DNA of 64,000 bases, from NCBI GenBank assembly GCA_032191485.1, contig JAVDOI010000013.1, forward strand, positions 1,208,559-1,272,558. The letters are read 5' to 3'. Under the pieces are notes generated by a model. That model searched no databases and was not told where the DNA came from. It saw nothing but the letters and a program-made list of their open reading frames with translations. Made by a program: the position numbers and the translations under genes. How positions within the stretch are numbered: position 1 is the first letter of the stretch; each line of letters starts with the position of its first letter. The DNA is from Leptoclinus maculatus (taxonomy: Eukaryota > Chordata > Actinopteri > Perciformes > Stichaeidae). Positions 24,241-37,177 of the stretch are shown piece after piece.

Positions 24241-26204
24241 TGTGAAAATGACTACGGTAGGCTGTAGATCAATACTTCCCACCATCAAACATACAGGAGG
24301 ACGCCAGCAAAGCCTGCTGTGATCGTGGTGAACTGTTGTGGGTCAGGACTTGTATGCAGGTTGGTTACGCTTGACTTTACATATAGATTTAATTTAAAAT
24401 AACTGTGTAATTTGTCAAAATGTGCAGTGATATGGAAACTATAATTAATCTCTGTCATGCTGTTTTAATGCATCACACTTATGTTGCTTGTTTGTGTAAA
24501 TGTGAAATAATTAATCATATTTCCATAGTTTTCCGTTAACACTGGAGAAGGTTATAAGCCATAAAGCAGAAGTATATCTACTAAAAATAGGATCTCCAGG
24601 CAGATCTAAGTGACGTTTACATGTTCTAATACAACATCGTGTTGCCTTATTAATTAGTAACCCCCAACATTTCCTCAATACATGGAGCTGAGGTCCGAGA
24701 GAAACACCTGCTATGTTTGATATTTCCTAGAAAACTAATGTTAGTTTCAACGTTTGCGTGTTAAAAGATCAAACGCTGTGCTCCAGGCAATGCGTTAGGC
24801 AAACTGATATCCAACAGTTGAGTGTTAACAGCATGGTTTCCATTAATCATTAAACACCTCATGCTGCAACATGCTTTTATTGCCGTTAAGTCACGATATT
24901 GATTTAATGCCGGTGTGTCAATACCTTGTGTTTTGTGGGATCAACACTGATTCCACTGATTGCCGAAATGGACCCGACCGACACATACTTCACAAAACGC
25001 CAACGCAGCATCCGTTTTTTTGAGGCCAAGAAAAAGGAGTCTCCTTTAGATGTGTGTTTGGATTAATTACTGCAAGTTTGTGTACATTTCATAGACATTT
25101 CATATGCCTGAACCTTAATACATGAAGGTTGATGGGCCTGCTGTCAAGCCTCTGTCCAAGGAGATCAATGACCAAACAGAGACGGGATATTGATTATCCA
25201 TCTGATTGAATCACCAGGTATTGTTAGTGTTGTCTGTACATAACCGACCTGTTATTAGCCAACTGTTACTTGCCGATCGTAGCGTAGCATCGTCCAGCTC
25301 TGACCAGGGTCCGACGACTATCCGTCTCTGCTCCATAGACTCTCATCAATGCGTTCAGATTTGTCTTTATTTGCAGGCTGGTTTAGTTGATTTGGAGTTA
25401 TGTCACGGTTAAAACGTGTGTAATAGTGCTACTCATTACCTGGAGATGTTGGAAGGAGTTATACATTTTGAAAACATTACATTTCTAAGTAACAACGTTA
25501 GCAGAGTACACTAGCACAAAATGAACTAGCATAAGCATCTCTATGCTACACTATCTACTGAACGTCTATTGCATGTTTACACATTTAGCTTTTTAATGAT
25601 CGTAACAGTGAATGAAGAGGAACAGTGTTGTTTCTTCATTTCACTGTCTTCTGTCTCGATCTGTTCTGTTCACTTGATCCGAAGGTTTTAGCTTCTATCT
25701 TTATCATTTGAACCTGTTTCACATCCTGGATATATCCTTCAAGCACATATTGTGGACCCTTCTGTCTGCTTCTCTCTTTTTTATCTTCCAAAGTTGACTG
25801 CAGTTGAAACTTGAACAATGTGAGGAATAATTGCCCACTTCAAGGTTCACACTTTCCCCTCCTCATCTTGACTTGAGGAGATGGGAGCCGTCTCGAATGT
25901 AAAAGAAAGACGGGGGGGTAATTAAGAAAGATGGTGGAGGCTCTCTGGGGACTAACACCTCTTGCATAGCCAAACATCGAGCCCGGCATCTTAGGTGAAC
26001 TCGGTGGGATTCTCTACATAATTGGACTTGAGAAGGTTATACAGTGCCATTGCAGTGTTGGAAAGTACTTATGAAAATCTGGACAATTTTACTTTCTATT
26101 CCCTTCTGTGGGAAGAAAGCTCTCCAACTCTTACAACTGCTCAGTGTTCACATTTGTTCCAACACTAATACATTTCATCTGTGCATATCTTAACATGAAT
26201 ATCA
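24241..26204. other. Gene-free stretch
   Basis: No gene supported. Words such as ACTAGCACAAAATGAACTAG near 25510 suggest decayed repeats. The frames at 25206-25412 and 25636-25818 have no recognisable content. Confidence 0.4.
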
Positions 26205-26490
26205 CGCCGTGATAGCGAACCTGTCAATCACCAAAGCATACCCTGCTTTTACGAACATCATACTTTACTGAAGAAGACTTGAAACTAATGAGACCATAAG
26301 TTCATGTTCACAGTGGTTACTGAGGTATTAAATCCAGGAAGAAGTAGAAGTAGGGTCATTTTCTCATAGACTTCTATACATTCAGACATATGCGACCAGA
26401 GGAGTTGCCCCCTACTGGCTATCAGAAGGAATGCAAGTCTGAGGCTCTTCAGCTTTGGCTTCACTTTTCAGACCCGTAAATAGACGCCCG
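26205..26490 (-). repeat. Element R2, copy C (left half)
   Basis: The reverse complement runs CTTGCATTCCTTCTGATAGC, CCAGTAGGGGGCAA, AGAAGTCTATGAGAAAATGA, TTTCAAGTCTTCTTCAGTAA, AGCAGGGTATGCTTT and TGATTGACAGGTTCGC, the first half of R2. The half with CCAAGATGGCGAC is absent, so this copy is complementary in content to copy D. Confidence 0.8.
26405..26418 (-). promoter_or_regulatory. CTCF-like motif inside R2 copy C
   Basis: The minus strand reads CCAGTAGGGGGCAA, fitting CCASYAGRKGGCR. Its orientation is opposite to the motif at 8444. Confidence 0.4.
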
Positions 26491-26649
26491 GTCTTGTCTT
26501 GGAGCTCGTCTCAGGACTTGAGTGCTTAGACTAATGGTTTACTTCAAGCAATGACTTCACATCTCTGCTCCAAGCAAAAAAAATCAACGTCAAGCACTAG
26601 CGGGAACGTCACGGGATCACCGAACCATTAATATGTATCGGGTATGATC

Positions 26650-26735
26650 GGGTGTCTGTATAAAATATAATTTCAATCCGTCCAATAGTTTCAGCCCAAA
26701 CCAAAAGTGGCAGACCGACCAACTGATCATGCTTC
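26650..26735 (+). repeat. Repeat R5, fragment A
   Basis: ATTTCAATCCGTCCAATAGT, then TTTCAGCCCAAACCAAAAG and GGCAGACCGACCAACTGA, follows the order of a common fish repeat seen more fully at 48.4 kb. Confidence 0.6.
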
Positions 26736-27428
26736 ATAAACAGATCATGTATCTATTTTATGTAAAAAAAAAAGTGAATCAAAAGTAAAGTAAACGTGCA
26801 GTGGAAATGTTGAGTACGCTACTGTGTACCAACAGGATCCAGCATCATCCCCACAGTGAAAACACACACTAACTAATGCATGATGTCATACTGAGCCACA
26901 GCCCAAAGCGACAGCAGCCTCTCTCTGAACTTCCCAACAGACCTCAATTAAACATAACTCCACCACTAACTCAGTTAAGAGCTCATGCGACTGTACACTG
27001 TACACAGAAATTGTCGGTATAAAAACATATTTGATGTATTATAGTGTGATGTTAAGGCAAAAATCAATGCCAAACCGGTTAGCATCTCAAAACCATGATT
27101 CATGAGTCATCCCCTCCAGCTCCCAGAATACATGTTTTTATTCAAAGATTTGTATTTTGCTGTCGGATGAACTGGATCAGAAAGACAATTCAATGCGATT
27201 CCATACAAAGTAGCTATTGGCACGATAGTGTGATTGTAGTGCTTGAAGGTTTTCATTTCTATACATTCTTTGACTTCCAGACGTCTGACGTTCGTCTCAC
27301 TCGTCCTGAATACTTTCTCTCCACAGATTAATTCCTTCTGACATAAAAAAAAAAAACGACAACTGTCTTTTTCATTAATGCTTTTTCATCTACGAGTTCC
27401 GCAGCGTTTTTTCTGTCTGTTTTCCATC

Positions 27429-27440
27429 GGGGGGGGGGGG
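27429..27440. repeat. G12 homopolymer
   Basis: Twelve consecutive G on the plus strand. Confidence 0.9.
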
Positions 27441-28634
27441 TGGAATTGGGCGACAAAGTAATTTGGCTAAGTAAGAGTAATTTCAGCTGACTTAAATAAC
27501 GACGTGTGGTCTTCACGTTGTCTTGCAACCTTCTTGTCTTATTGAAAGGCAGAATGTTTGGAGATAGAGTCGACAGACTTAATGAGTGTTTTAGGTGCTT
27601 TGGCCATCACTGCAAAAATACATTAATATGAGTATTTGAGAGATTGGTTTTCTCTGGCTCTATTTTTGTCTTCGGGATTTTATTTTCTCTAATGGACAAG
27701 TTATAAAGACACTTGGACCGGTCTCATAGGAATATTTATAATGCTCCTAAATCAGCGTTTGCAGTGTCCTTGTAGGATTATGAAAATAACTAAACGCCCT
27801 TCAAGTGTGTGTCTGGACTGCACAGCTTCTGTCTGGCCAGGAAAGGTACCAGTATTTAAACCGCACTTGATATTTGGAGTGTGAACCTGCAGTTCTGTCA
27901 GTTTGATCAGCTGATGTTGGTGGATGTGTATGTGACCTATTAAAGGTGAATAATCAAACGGTGTCATTAGTTTATCAGATAACAAGTTCAAATGTCAAAG
28001 GCTTTATTTCACTCTGCAGCTCAGTGTAGTGAAAGAATTGGAAAAGTCAGATTTTCAAAGATTCCAAAGGATAAGACTTCTTTGAGCTTCTTATCTGCTC
28101 TATGAGATGGTGCAGTGTGATCTGAGGGAATTGCATGATGTCCAGGTGTCCGGAATAGAAGAAACGAGGGACTGACTGCTGCTCCAAAAGGCTTTGTAGC
28201 CATTTTGATGTGATTCTTTCTTTATATAATACGTGGCCATGTTCTTACTGTGGCGGCCCCGCCGTGGTAGAGAGGAAGAAACGATCACAGATGAAGTGAT
28301 GTATTGATAAGCTGCTAAGAACTAGCAGCTCATAACCACACTGAGATGAAGCACCTTCCTCAAATGAGAGCTTTTTCTGTTTAGCCTGAAGGCGTACCCT
28401 GCCTCTTCCGGTGAGTGCTTCTTATATTAAAACTCTGTTGGGAGGTTAGACTGACTCACCAAAGAGGCCTGAGGGCTCGGTGCTGGTGCCCTGCTCAATT
28501 GTCTATATCTTGGTTTTATACTGGCGGTACAAATATTGACAACAACATGCTGTTTAACAACTTTATTTCCAACATGGGCTATGTTCTCTGCAGTAGGAAA
28601 GCCAGCTTTACACTGCTCATATAACCTCCTGTGC

Positions 28635-28745
28635 ACACCTTTGTCCACTGGCCTTCACAGCTCGGATGGATGGATTGCCGTGAAATGTGGTGCAGATATT
28701 CATGTCCCCCTTGATGAATCCCTAACTTGTCTTCAGTACAAAAGT
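28635..28745 (-). repeat. Repeat R5, fragment B
   Basis: The plus strand reads GGATGGATTGCCGTGAAATG, TGGTGCAGATATTCATGTCC and CCCTTGATGAATCC, the reverse complement of the central part of R5. Confidence 0.6.
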
Positions 28746-30404
28746 CTTTATCTAATAAAATATTCTGCTTCCATCCATATTTGTTATTGAGGAACTGTTT
28801 GCTCTTCCCCCTGTAGGGGCGGTGTGGGTTTTATACACCCACTTTAACACAAAATATGAATTTTATCATTATAAAATACTACAATATGCAACAGACATTC
28901 AAAGTTTCATTTGAAGACCCCAATAAAAGCTGCAAATGTATGCAAAATGTAAAAAAATAATAACTGAATTGTTTTCTTTCTCGCTGTGCATCACACCACT
29001 GATCAGATTTTGAAGAAACAAACGTGAACAATGCAGCTCATTTATACGTTCTACTAACATTAAAATAAAGTTTTGTGATCCATCCTCAGAGCTCATATGG
29101 GAGCTGGTTACTGCTGCTTTCTTATCATCACCACAGTCCTCAGTAATATGCCGTATAAATAAGTAACAGTTGTTTCATGTATTCTAAACAGCCACACGTA
29201 TAGCAATAAGACTGAGAACACAACAACAAGGCTCTCAAGTCATAATGGGAAAGCAAAGCCCAACTTTGACAGACTCATGGCTTCGTGAAGTATGTTTCAC
29301 AATTAGTTTTTGTTTATAATTCCCAGAAGTCCTCAAAAGTGCTGTAACATTTAATCATGTATGTAATCAATATACTACTCCGCTCACCTGGCCACCGATA
29401 AATCCACGCGCCTCTGTGCTTGAGGGCAGAATTAAAATAATGAAACCTCTATCCTGCTTGGCCCATATTATCAATTGATCACACTGTCTGAGCAACCTCT
29501 CTGCACTCGTGGGCTGAGATTAAATTCTCTCTGGAAGGAGGACAAGAAAAGAAAAACAATTGAAACTGCCTGGCTAATTTTGTAGTTGGCTTGAATCAAG
29601 TTTGCCCATTTGATCCATGGCAAGGTTTCAAAACAGTTCACCTCCCGAGGCTTTGTGATTTACAGAGCTTTGATTACTGGAATTGGGAGGACACAGGCTG
29701 CCACTAAGGCCTGACTTCTGTATCTAACTCACTTGAGATGGAGTTCGACTTTCACCTGCACTGAATGCTTATTTGATTCTTGGATCCCTCACAGTCTGAT
29801 CTGAAGGCGACTGACTCATCAGAGAGTCTGCAGGGTGTGTGTGTGGGGGGGATCTTTATGAGCATTAATTTACCGTTTATATGCCGTCACGCTACTGTGT
29901 ACACTGTAGTTGTTTGAATTCATTTTCCATTAGGGTCTGTATGTCACAGGCTACGATAAACGCTCAAATAGTGACAGAGACCTTTTTCCGAGTGCAGCTG
30001 CCTTTCTTTTGAAACGGGCTGATGTTAGAGCCCCGTTTCATTAAATCAACATTTTAAAATGCTTTTCTTAATCACTAATTAAATCCAGTCTGTTCTGTTT
30101 TGCAAATTCTTGTAATGAAATTAAACACTTCCTGCACATGGTTGTGAAATAATTCAAAGCCCCTCAAACTAAATTTAAACAAGTCTTCTTTAGGAAGAGT
30201 TGATGGCTGACAGAGGCTCTTAACCTCACACTAGTTATATAAACCTGTGTTGTTAGCTGTGCCAGCTGCTCCCGGCTACCTAGCATGTGACTCAAGCCGC
30301 TTTTACATTATATTCTATGAGAGACATTCAAAATCCTGTACCACATTTCTCCCTGATAGGAATGTGATGTGTGGTGTAATATGTTATGAAACGCCCGTAG
30401 GGAC
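28746..30404. other. Gene-free stretch, possibly conserved non-coding
   Basis: The part from about 29395 to 29740 lacks recognisable repeats and has mixed composition with TGATTAC, CAATTGATCA and ATTACTGGAATT words, the texture often seen in vertebrate conserved non-coding DNA. A CAG/GTGAGC donor-like site is on the minus strand near 29390. This is an impression only. Confidence 0.2.
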
Positions 30405-30604
30405 ATATGGGGCGACTGTGGCTAAGTGGATAGCGGGGCTGACTTTCAATCAGAGGCTCTGCTAGTCACATGTCGATGTGTCCTTGAGCAAGACACTTAA
30501 CCCCACAATCGTTCCCGTAGTTGTGCCTACGGTGTAGAATTGTGATAGACTGAATTGTAAGTCGCTTTGGATAAAAGCGTCTGCTACTGTAATGTAATGT
30601 AATG
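30405..30604 (+). repeat. tRNA-derived SINE with intact A box
   Basis: The head GGGGCGACTGTGGCTAAGTG contains TGGCTAAGTGG at 30419-30429, an exact match to the RNA polymerase III A-box form TGGCNNAGTGG. It continues with CAATCAGAGG, GTCCTTGAGCAAGACACTTA and GTCGCTTTGGATAAAAGCGT, and ends in a short TGTAA repeat (AATGTAATGTAATG). The B box region (about 30462-30475) is degraded. A second, shorter copy is at 55.4 kb. It encodes no protein and would need an autonomous LINE to move. Confidence 0.8.
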
Positions 30605-30666
30605 GTCTATGAAGAGTCATGGTTTCCATTATGCTATTAGTATCTTTGCATGCAAGTATTCTACCT

Positions 30667-30685
30667 CCCCCCCCCCCCCCCCCCC
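30667..30685. repeat. C19 homopolymer
   Basis: Nineteen consecutive C on the plus strand, followed by TCTCT. Confidence 0.9.
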
Positions 30686-30825
30686 TCTCTGCACCAACAC
30701 CATCAATTACATTTATACAACCACAACGACTAGATAGACACTTACCTACTTTATATTCTTTATTATATATCTTCCTTTATAAATAGGCGTGGCTTGTATG
30801 GATAGAAAATTGTTATTTTTGAGAG

Positions 30826-30990
30826 TCACGGGTCAATAAAGATTCATCGTTAATAGCGCCACCATCTGGCTAAACTGCACCACATTCAACACCTCACGTC
30901 CTCGGGTCCCCAGCAACACACCCGTCAACTTTGAAGTTGATTGGATGGACCGTTCTTGAGATAGTAATGGAAGAGATGACATGAACATAA
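30826..30990 (+). repeat. Dispersed repeat fragment R8
   Basis: ATAGCGCCACCATCTGGCTA, GGTCCCCAGCAACACACCCG, AACTTTGAAGTTGATTGGAT and CCGTTCTTGAGATAGTAATG are recognised from teleost interspersed repeats. The minus strand CCAGATGGTGGCGC is a weaker CTCF-like match. Confidence 0.5.
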
Positions 30991-33900
30991 TCCAACACAC
31001 TGTACAAGATTAAAAAGATATTTATACTCCAAACCCCTCTCTATGCTATGTCCAATCAGAGTGGTTTAAGCAAACTACTTACTAAAATATCTCTGGCTTT
31101 TGAGTACCCCTACTTGTCCTCCTTATGTTCCACAAAAGGTGTTCAAGGTTTGTGATCTATATCACCGGGAGATATTACTGACATAAGGGAACAGCCCCCG
31201 TGCTAACTGAATGTATCGCTCCTAATTGCACACACAGAATAATGTATTTTAATGGGCGCTGACATAGATGCTAACGAGGCTTTAATGCTAGCCCAGCCTG
31301 CGTGTGACAGTACATCGGGGTGATTTATGCTCTCGGTGCTGTTTTTCTTCAGTTCAGTGCCTGTTGATTATGGGGCATCTTGCACAAGAAAAGAAAAAAA
31401 GACAAGCAAACCCCATGCGTCATATAATAGCAGTGTTCCTGTTTTGCTTGGTTAATAATAATGGATGACCTTTTGAAAGAGATAATTGTGTTTGGTCGTG
31501 GTTACTCATGGACACGCAGACACAAACGCAGCATCTCAATCTGACCTAGCCTTCAGCTAGCCCCAGTTTGTGCTTCTTAATAACTGGCAATCTTTGAAAG
31601 ACTACTCTGAATGTGTTTCCAGAGTCCTTTTCAAATCATACGGCTATTATTATTATTATTATTATTATGGCCATATGCTTCCTAGTACAAAGAGCTCCAT
31701 TGAATTTCACCTTTCCAGTTCCTGCTAAAGATGAAGATAAACGCTCGTCTTCATCCGACAAGATCCTGGTGGAGATACAAGTTATTCAGAAAGCATCTTA
31801 GCCCTTAAGAGAGCTCCTTAGATGAACGTCTCAGAGTAGGGAGAAGGAGTTTTAAGAGGCTCAAGCGAGGAGGAAAGACAAAAAAGTAGGAGGAATATTC
31901 TCCAACTGCTGAATCCCAGTGAGTTCATGCAACGCTACAGATTAGATTGTGCAGGGATGAGGTTTGTGGTCGGCTTTCGTAGAGATGTGCTCGCATCTCG
32001 AACCCAACGCTATAACGCCAGGAATGAAAGATGTATATGTTCTTTCAATGAAATAGTATTCATATTTACACCATCTGAATAGAGACTGGATTCTATCCAT
32101 CTCACCGTTCGTTCTCGGCTCGTTATCACCAAGAGTGCAATTTTCTTATTTTCGATCAAACAATCACACCGAGCAACCGAACCTCCTTATCGAGGTAAAA
32201 GGTTCGATCTCCTCGTTAGAAAGTTCCTCTGGCTGTAGATCTCAATACACAGAAAGCTGCTGAAGTACATTTCTCTCCTTCACACTTGGAGGAGTGTGTT
32301 TTGATATTTGTCTTCCCACCGCTGAAGCTCCATTACTGCAGCAGCGTGATTCCTCTACAGGTGCCTGTTGGGACACCAGGACATGTAATGAGTGGTTTAC
32401 ACGACGCCGTGGGACCAAAGAAACAGCATCGTGGCAGCTTCAATACACGCGGCGACATGCAGTGTGAGTTGTGCACTGTAGTGAAAGGTTCATGCAATCA
32501 TCTTTGTTTGTTTGTTGGTACTGCGTCGATATCCCCCATCTCAAGCAACTCATTCGAGTAGAAACAGTTATTACCGACTGTGTTTTTAGATCTTCTCCAA
32601 CCAGAGTCCATTGATGAAATCCCTAAACACAGAATGATTAGTTTGTTTCATATATTCCTAAAAAAAGACGATCGTTTTGGGATGAAAGCTTTCGTTTTGA
32701 GGAGCAAACTGGATGCAAAACCAATTTAGCTAGAAGTCATAAGCAGGAGGAAGCAAGTAGTAATCATGAACTCTTATGAACAAGAGAGGCAGTCAGAATG
32801 AATAAACTATTATTAGCGCTGCTAATAGGTGATTTACAGGAAACTGTTTTTGTTGTCACCTCCTTTCAATCATATCATCTTTGCAATTCCGTCAACTGTG
32901 TAAAGAAGAATTACTTTTTAAATATAAAATTGCTCCTCAATAAAGCTTCGGAATCTCTTCTCTTCTGTCGCTAGCTTGTAAGAGGGGGAACGAAGCCACG
33001 CCGGCTGCCTTTATTCAGGTAATTAATGCTTTCACTTTTTGCTGATGAGCTCCCCCGGTTACATGCGGGAGGCCTTTGTGAGGCCAAACTCTCTGTGCAC
33101 AAAAACAAAGCACGCTGCCAGTTACATTAGTTTCTCTCCCATTTCAGATCCAGGCTTTTATTCTTCCTCTCCCTGCTGTCTGAATGCGCTGCAGTCAGAT
33201 GTGTTTTTCAAACCCTGTTTTTTCCCCCTTCAAAGCTGCTTTGAATGCATATATACAGATATTGTTTATCAAATGAGCACTAGCTGAGCCAGCACAACAC
33301 TGGGAAACACTGTCTTCAGATCAGTTACAAGACCAAATCACATCTGAGAATCTGGTTTGGGTAAATAGCCAGAAAAAAACAGCTTCAGCATCTGTTTGAC
33401 ATCTCTGTAGCTGTGAACACAAAATAGCCAACAAAGGGAATCATATTCTTCACTCGACAACGTACTCGGCAGTGTGTAGCTCCGGCAGCTCCGTTAGCTG
33501 TTAGCCGAACACACCTTTCAAATCCAAAAGTGAGTAAACAGTTTCCCCTCTACGGGCGGCCGGGTGTTCACTCGGGCCGGTGAAGATCAGCGAGTGAGGC
33601 TGTCAATAACGTTATTAAAACAGTCAATAAAAGGTGCTTTTAGAAAGTCTGAGTCACTCCTACCGTGACATGTCTTTGAGCATGCAGCCATATCTGAGGC
33701 ACCCAAAAATATGAATCAGTTTGCTGCAGCAGAATGCGAGATTAGCCGCGGACAGACACAGAGGTGCACACTCATTCACGCGCGCCATCGCGGGGAGATA
33801 ATAATCAATTCAAGCAGTGTAAAAGAAATCTACGCCTGGATCTTATTGATCTCAAAGTTTCAATCTTTTTCATCATAAATCATGAAAACTATGATCTATA

Positions 33901-34131
33901 TAGTTACATTAAGAAATGTTATGTTTAAATATGCAAATGAGGCATTAACTAATGGTAATGTAGAAATCTACAGACGCAGATAGACGAAGTAGTAGAATAA
34001 ACACCTGAATGTGTATTTTGGAAGTTTCCTTTTCACTAGTCTGAGAGAAGACATGTTATGGAAGCAAAATAGCCTTTCATAGCAAAATCTTTAAATGGAC
34101 CAGTGCATGAAAAACAATGTTTTTGCCTGGG

Positions 34132-34136
<5 letters not shown>
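30991..34136. other. Gene-free stretch
   Basis: Contains a (TAT)8 run at 31645-31668. Frames at 32286-32561 and 33039-33287 have no recognisable domain. Nothing else supported. Confidence 0.45.

Positions 34137-34204
<68 letters not shown>
34137..34204. repeat. (TG)34 microsatellite
   Basis: Uninterrupted TG run of 68 bp, a potential Z-DNA former. It gives false Val-Cys frames. Confidence 0.97.
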
Positions 34205-34206
<2 letters not shown>

Positions 34207-34899
34207 AGAGTGTTGGAAAATCAGCATGGACAGAGAAAAGCAAGATGAGTTGCAGAGGATCAGACGGATTAGGAGTAGATGGAAGTTGCCTCTCGTTACG
34301 TTGCAGGCCTTGGTTTACAATTTGCCCTGGCTATGGCGCAATAATGGCCCTCTGTAAATAAACAAAACAAACAATGATGTAGCTGTGATCATACAAGAAA
34401 AAGAGTGTCTGATTTAAAACAACGTGCCCCGCAGGAGCCGCCGTATGATAAACTCTGAATCGATTGTGACCACGATTATGCTGTTTATTTGCATTTAGAT
34501 AGTTCTATCTGCTCTGCAAAGTTGATTCCGACACGTTCGTTTGCGTTGTCGTTCCAATAAGAACATTAAAGGACATTTCCGCATCTCGTGAAAGAGTAAG
34601 ATAAGGATTTTATGCAGAATTATGCAAAGATACAGCAGGTGCTGTGGGATTAGCATATGGGTGCGTGGTGCTTGATGCAAATTAAAACCAAACTCTGAGG
34701 CATCAGCAGTCATTAGAGGTGAGCTGTTTTTTTTTTTTTTACAAGATAACTCGCTCTCTCACATCACTGCTGCAGAGATACAGGAGGTGTCATTGCTTGC
34801 TGCTAACAACCAGCCCCATCTCTTCCAAAACAGCCAAACAACAGCTCCTGCTGAGGCAGCCGCAGAGGGCTAAATGATATGATCACGCATAAACATCAG

Positions 34900-35430
34900 C
34901 TATATGATCTCCCTGAAAAACAAGCCCATTTATCTGCCTCATTTCTACTCCTCTTCACCTCGGGGTTCGTGCCTCTCTTCCGCCTCATTAATGATGTCAA
35001 AGTATGGATAACAGTGTGATTATTCCTGGCTGGCCGGGGCTGCTCTTTAGCGCCTGGATGTGTCATATCTTAAATGACTCTTGATTGCAGGGATTTAGCC
35101 TGAAGGGAGCTAAAAGCACATCGCCTGTGTGGTTTTTTATTATCATGTCGGGGGACGGAGGAAGAAAAGGCCCTGTGCTGTTTGTCAGGGGCATTCAGAC
35201 AAAGCGTATTTAACCATAAAAGAGGGGCGAGAGAGAAGAACCAGGCAAATAAGGACGGGGCAAAAAATGTTCTCCCCGCCTTGACAGACTTAAGTAGCCT
35301 ATTACACGATGGCGAGGCTTTCATCTATTACTTCAAGGAGGTAGAGAAGATAATCACCACTATTATTCCCCATCTGATGTGCCCCAAGCCACCTATTACC
35401 CCGTGGCCTGCAGCACTCTGCTGAATACAG
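34900..35430. other. Repeat-poor stretch, candidate conserved non-coding DNA
   Basis: About 530 bp free of recognisable repeats and microsatellites, with a balanced composition and words such as CCTCATTAATGATG and GACTTAAGTAGCCTATTAC. An 80-codon plus frame (35182-35424) is open but not recognised. Conserved enhancer, exon or plain unique DNA cannot be separated here. Confidence 0.2.
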
Positions 35431-35688
35431 AGAGAGGGAGCGCTCTGTTTGTGGGGGCGCAAAATCTTCGCTCGACACGGAGGGAGTGCAGAGGTTTCAA
35501 TACTAAAAAAAGAAGAAAAAAAGGATGTGTTTGTGGCCTTTGTGGATCTTTGTCATATGAGCTTCTTTTTTGTGCAAAATGTAATATTAAAGAAAGACAA
35601 TAGATGCCCAGCTGTCACCTCCGGACTGCGTGGATATGTTCCATCACCACGTATTCACCTGTATGGTGTTAATTAGCTTAACGAGAGC

Positions 35689-35700
35689 GGGGGGGGGGGG
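35689..35700. repeat. G12 homopolymer
   Basis: Twelve consecutive G on the plus strand in an otherwise GC-richer patch. Confidence 0.9.
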
Positions 35701-37177
35701 CGTCCTCGGCGGCGTCCAGCCACGCTGTCTGTCCCCTATCTCGCGCTCCAGCCTCGTTCCAAAGACATTGAGATATGAGAGAAGGATCATTTATTGGGTC
35801 ATTAGTTCTACTAATCAGCTCTCTAATTACAGGCCATTACAGTTGGGTGTCTGATGTATCCCCTCTCCCCAGGACCTTGGACACGATGCACTATGACACT
35901 TTGTCTGGCGCAAACAAGCAGCTGCCCTGTGGATGAACATTGGAGGCGTTAACCTTTTGGATGAGTTCTGCTTTTTTTTAGACAAATGAATCCACACGAG
36001 CGTGTTTGGAGTCGGCTTTGATATTTGCTTCATAGAAATGGCCCATTGGATCATTTGTGAGCTTTCATTTTAGACCTTGCACTGAAATAACCACAGTCGA
36101 CGAGTGGAAATGCAAAAGGTCTCTTGTCTTCTTTGAGGTGAACTGCAGGAATGTTTAGTAGAAATGAGAAGAAAGCTGATGAACAAGTGGAAGTGTTAAC
36201 TTGTCCTTGGAAACCGGTTATAAAGGACCATAGGAGTGGTTTTGCATGTTCTAGCCCATTTACTATTACATGAGTGCAACAGAACTAACACTCCTATAAT
36301 ATAATGATACACTCACAAGGGTCACTCTTTATCTCTGATACATTGTGCAGACTTCTACTCTACTTTCAAGGCAGGACTTTCATTTGTAATGCGAGTGAGA
36401 GGAGATGTCTGTGCCCTCCAGGGACACTTCAGTGTATCATTTCTTTGAAAACGTAACTCTAAAAGAGGCAACTGTTGGCACAAAAGCCCTTTGGTTTACC
36501 CAAGTTATCAGCCCCTGTGGTCACTAGAAATACCTTCTGGTTGTCTGTGCTTCTGTGCCATATAGGACACAATTTAACCCTGTGTTTGCTCTGTGGCAAT
36601 ATAGTATAAAACAATCCATAATGCAAGGAATTATGAGTATAAGTAGGTACGACTTGAGGGCTTTGGAACAACTCGCCTCGTCTTCATCATTTAAATCTCC
36701 TCTTTCAGGAGACTTTTATCCAAATAATTTTATTCCTGCCTTTCACTTTCATACTGACATCCATTAATTACAAACTATGCCCACGTACTGGAATCACAGC
36801 ATGCTTTGATGAATGAGGACTTCCTCGTGGCAGCAGATTTGCAGATGTGGAGATGATCAACACACTTACCAACTGGTATGCATATCACAGTTTGGAAGTT
36901 CTAGCAAAGAGTGCAGATAAGTCCGTCATACTTAAAGAAAGTTACGAGGAGTGGAATTAATCGGCTTCCTCTGGCTACCCCCTGCTGACAAAATCTCTAA
37001 CCTGGCTGGATGACAGCTCATCAAAACTAAAGAGAGAGGAGTTCCTACAGAGGCTGGGAGACTTTTGTTTGGAAGTTGAGACTTGAGAAAAAAAGCTCCA
37101 GATCCCTGTCTTGAAAACAGGTTGATCATGGTCGATTCCATTCATGTTTCTGATGGTGGGTTCTCAAAACTTGTATA
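35701..37177. other. Gene-free stretch
   Basis: No gene or clear repeat recognised. Frames of 70-75 codons (35827-36054 minus, 36459-36671 minus, 36555-36767 plus) lack support. Confidence 0.4.

Noticed and set aside
30405..30480. A functional tRNA gene
   Set aside because: Only the A-box half is tRNA-like; no anticodon arm, no intact B box and no acceptor stem pairing.
36961..36985. CTCF-like TCAGCAGGGGGTAG on the minus strand
   Set aside because: Differs from the consensus at key positions (T at position 1, T instead of C at position 12).
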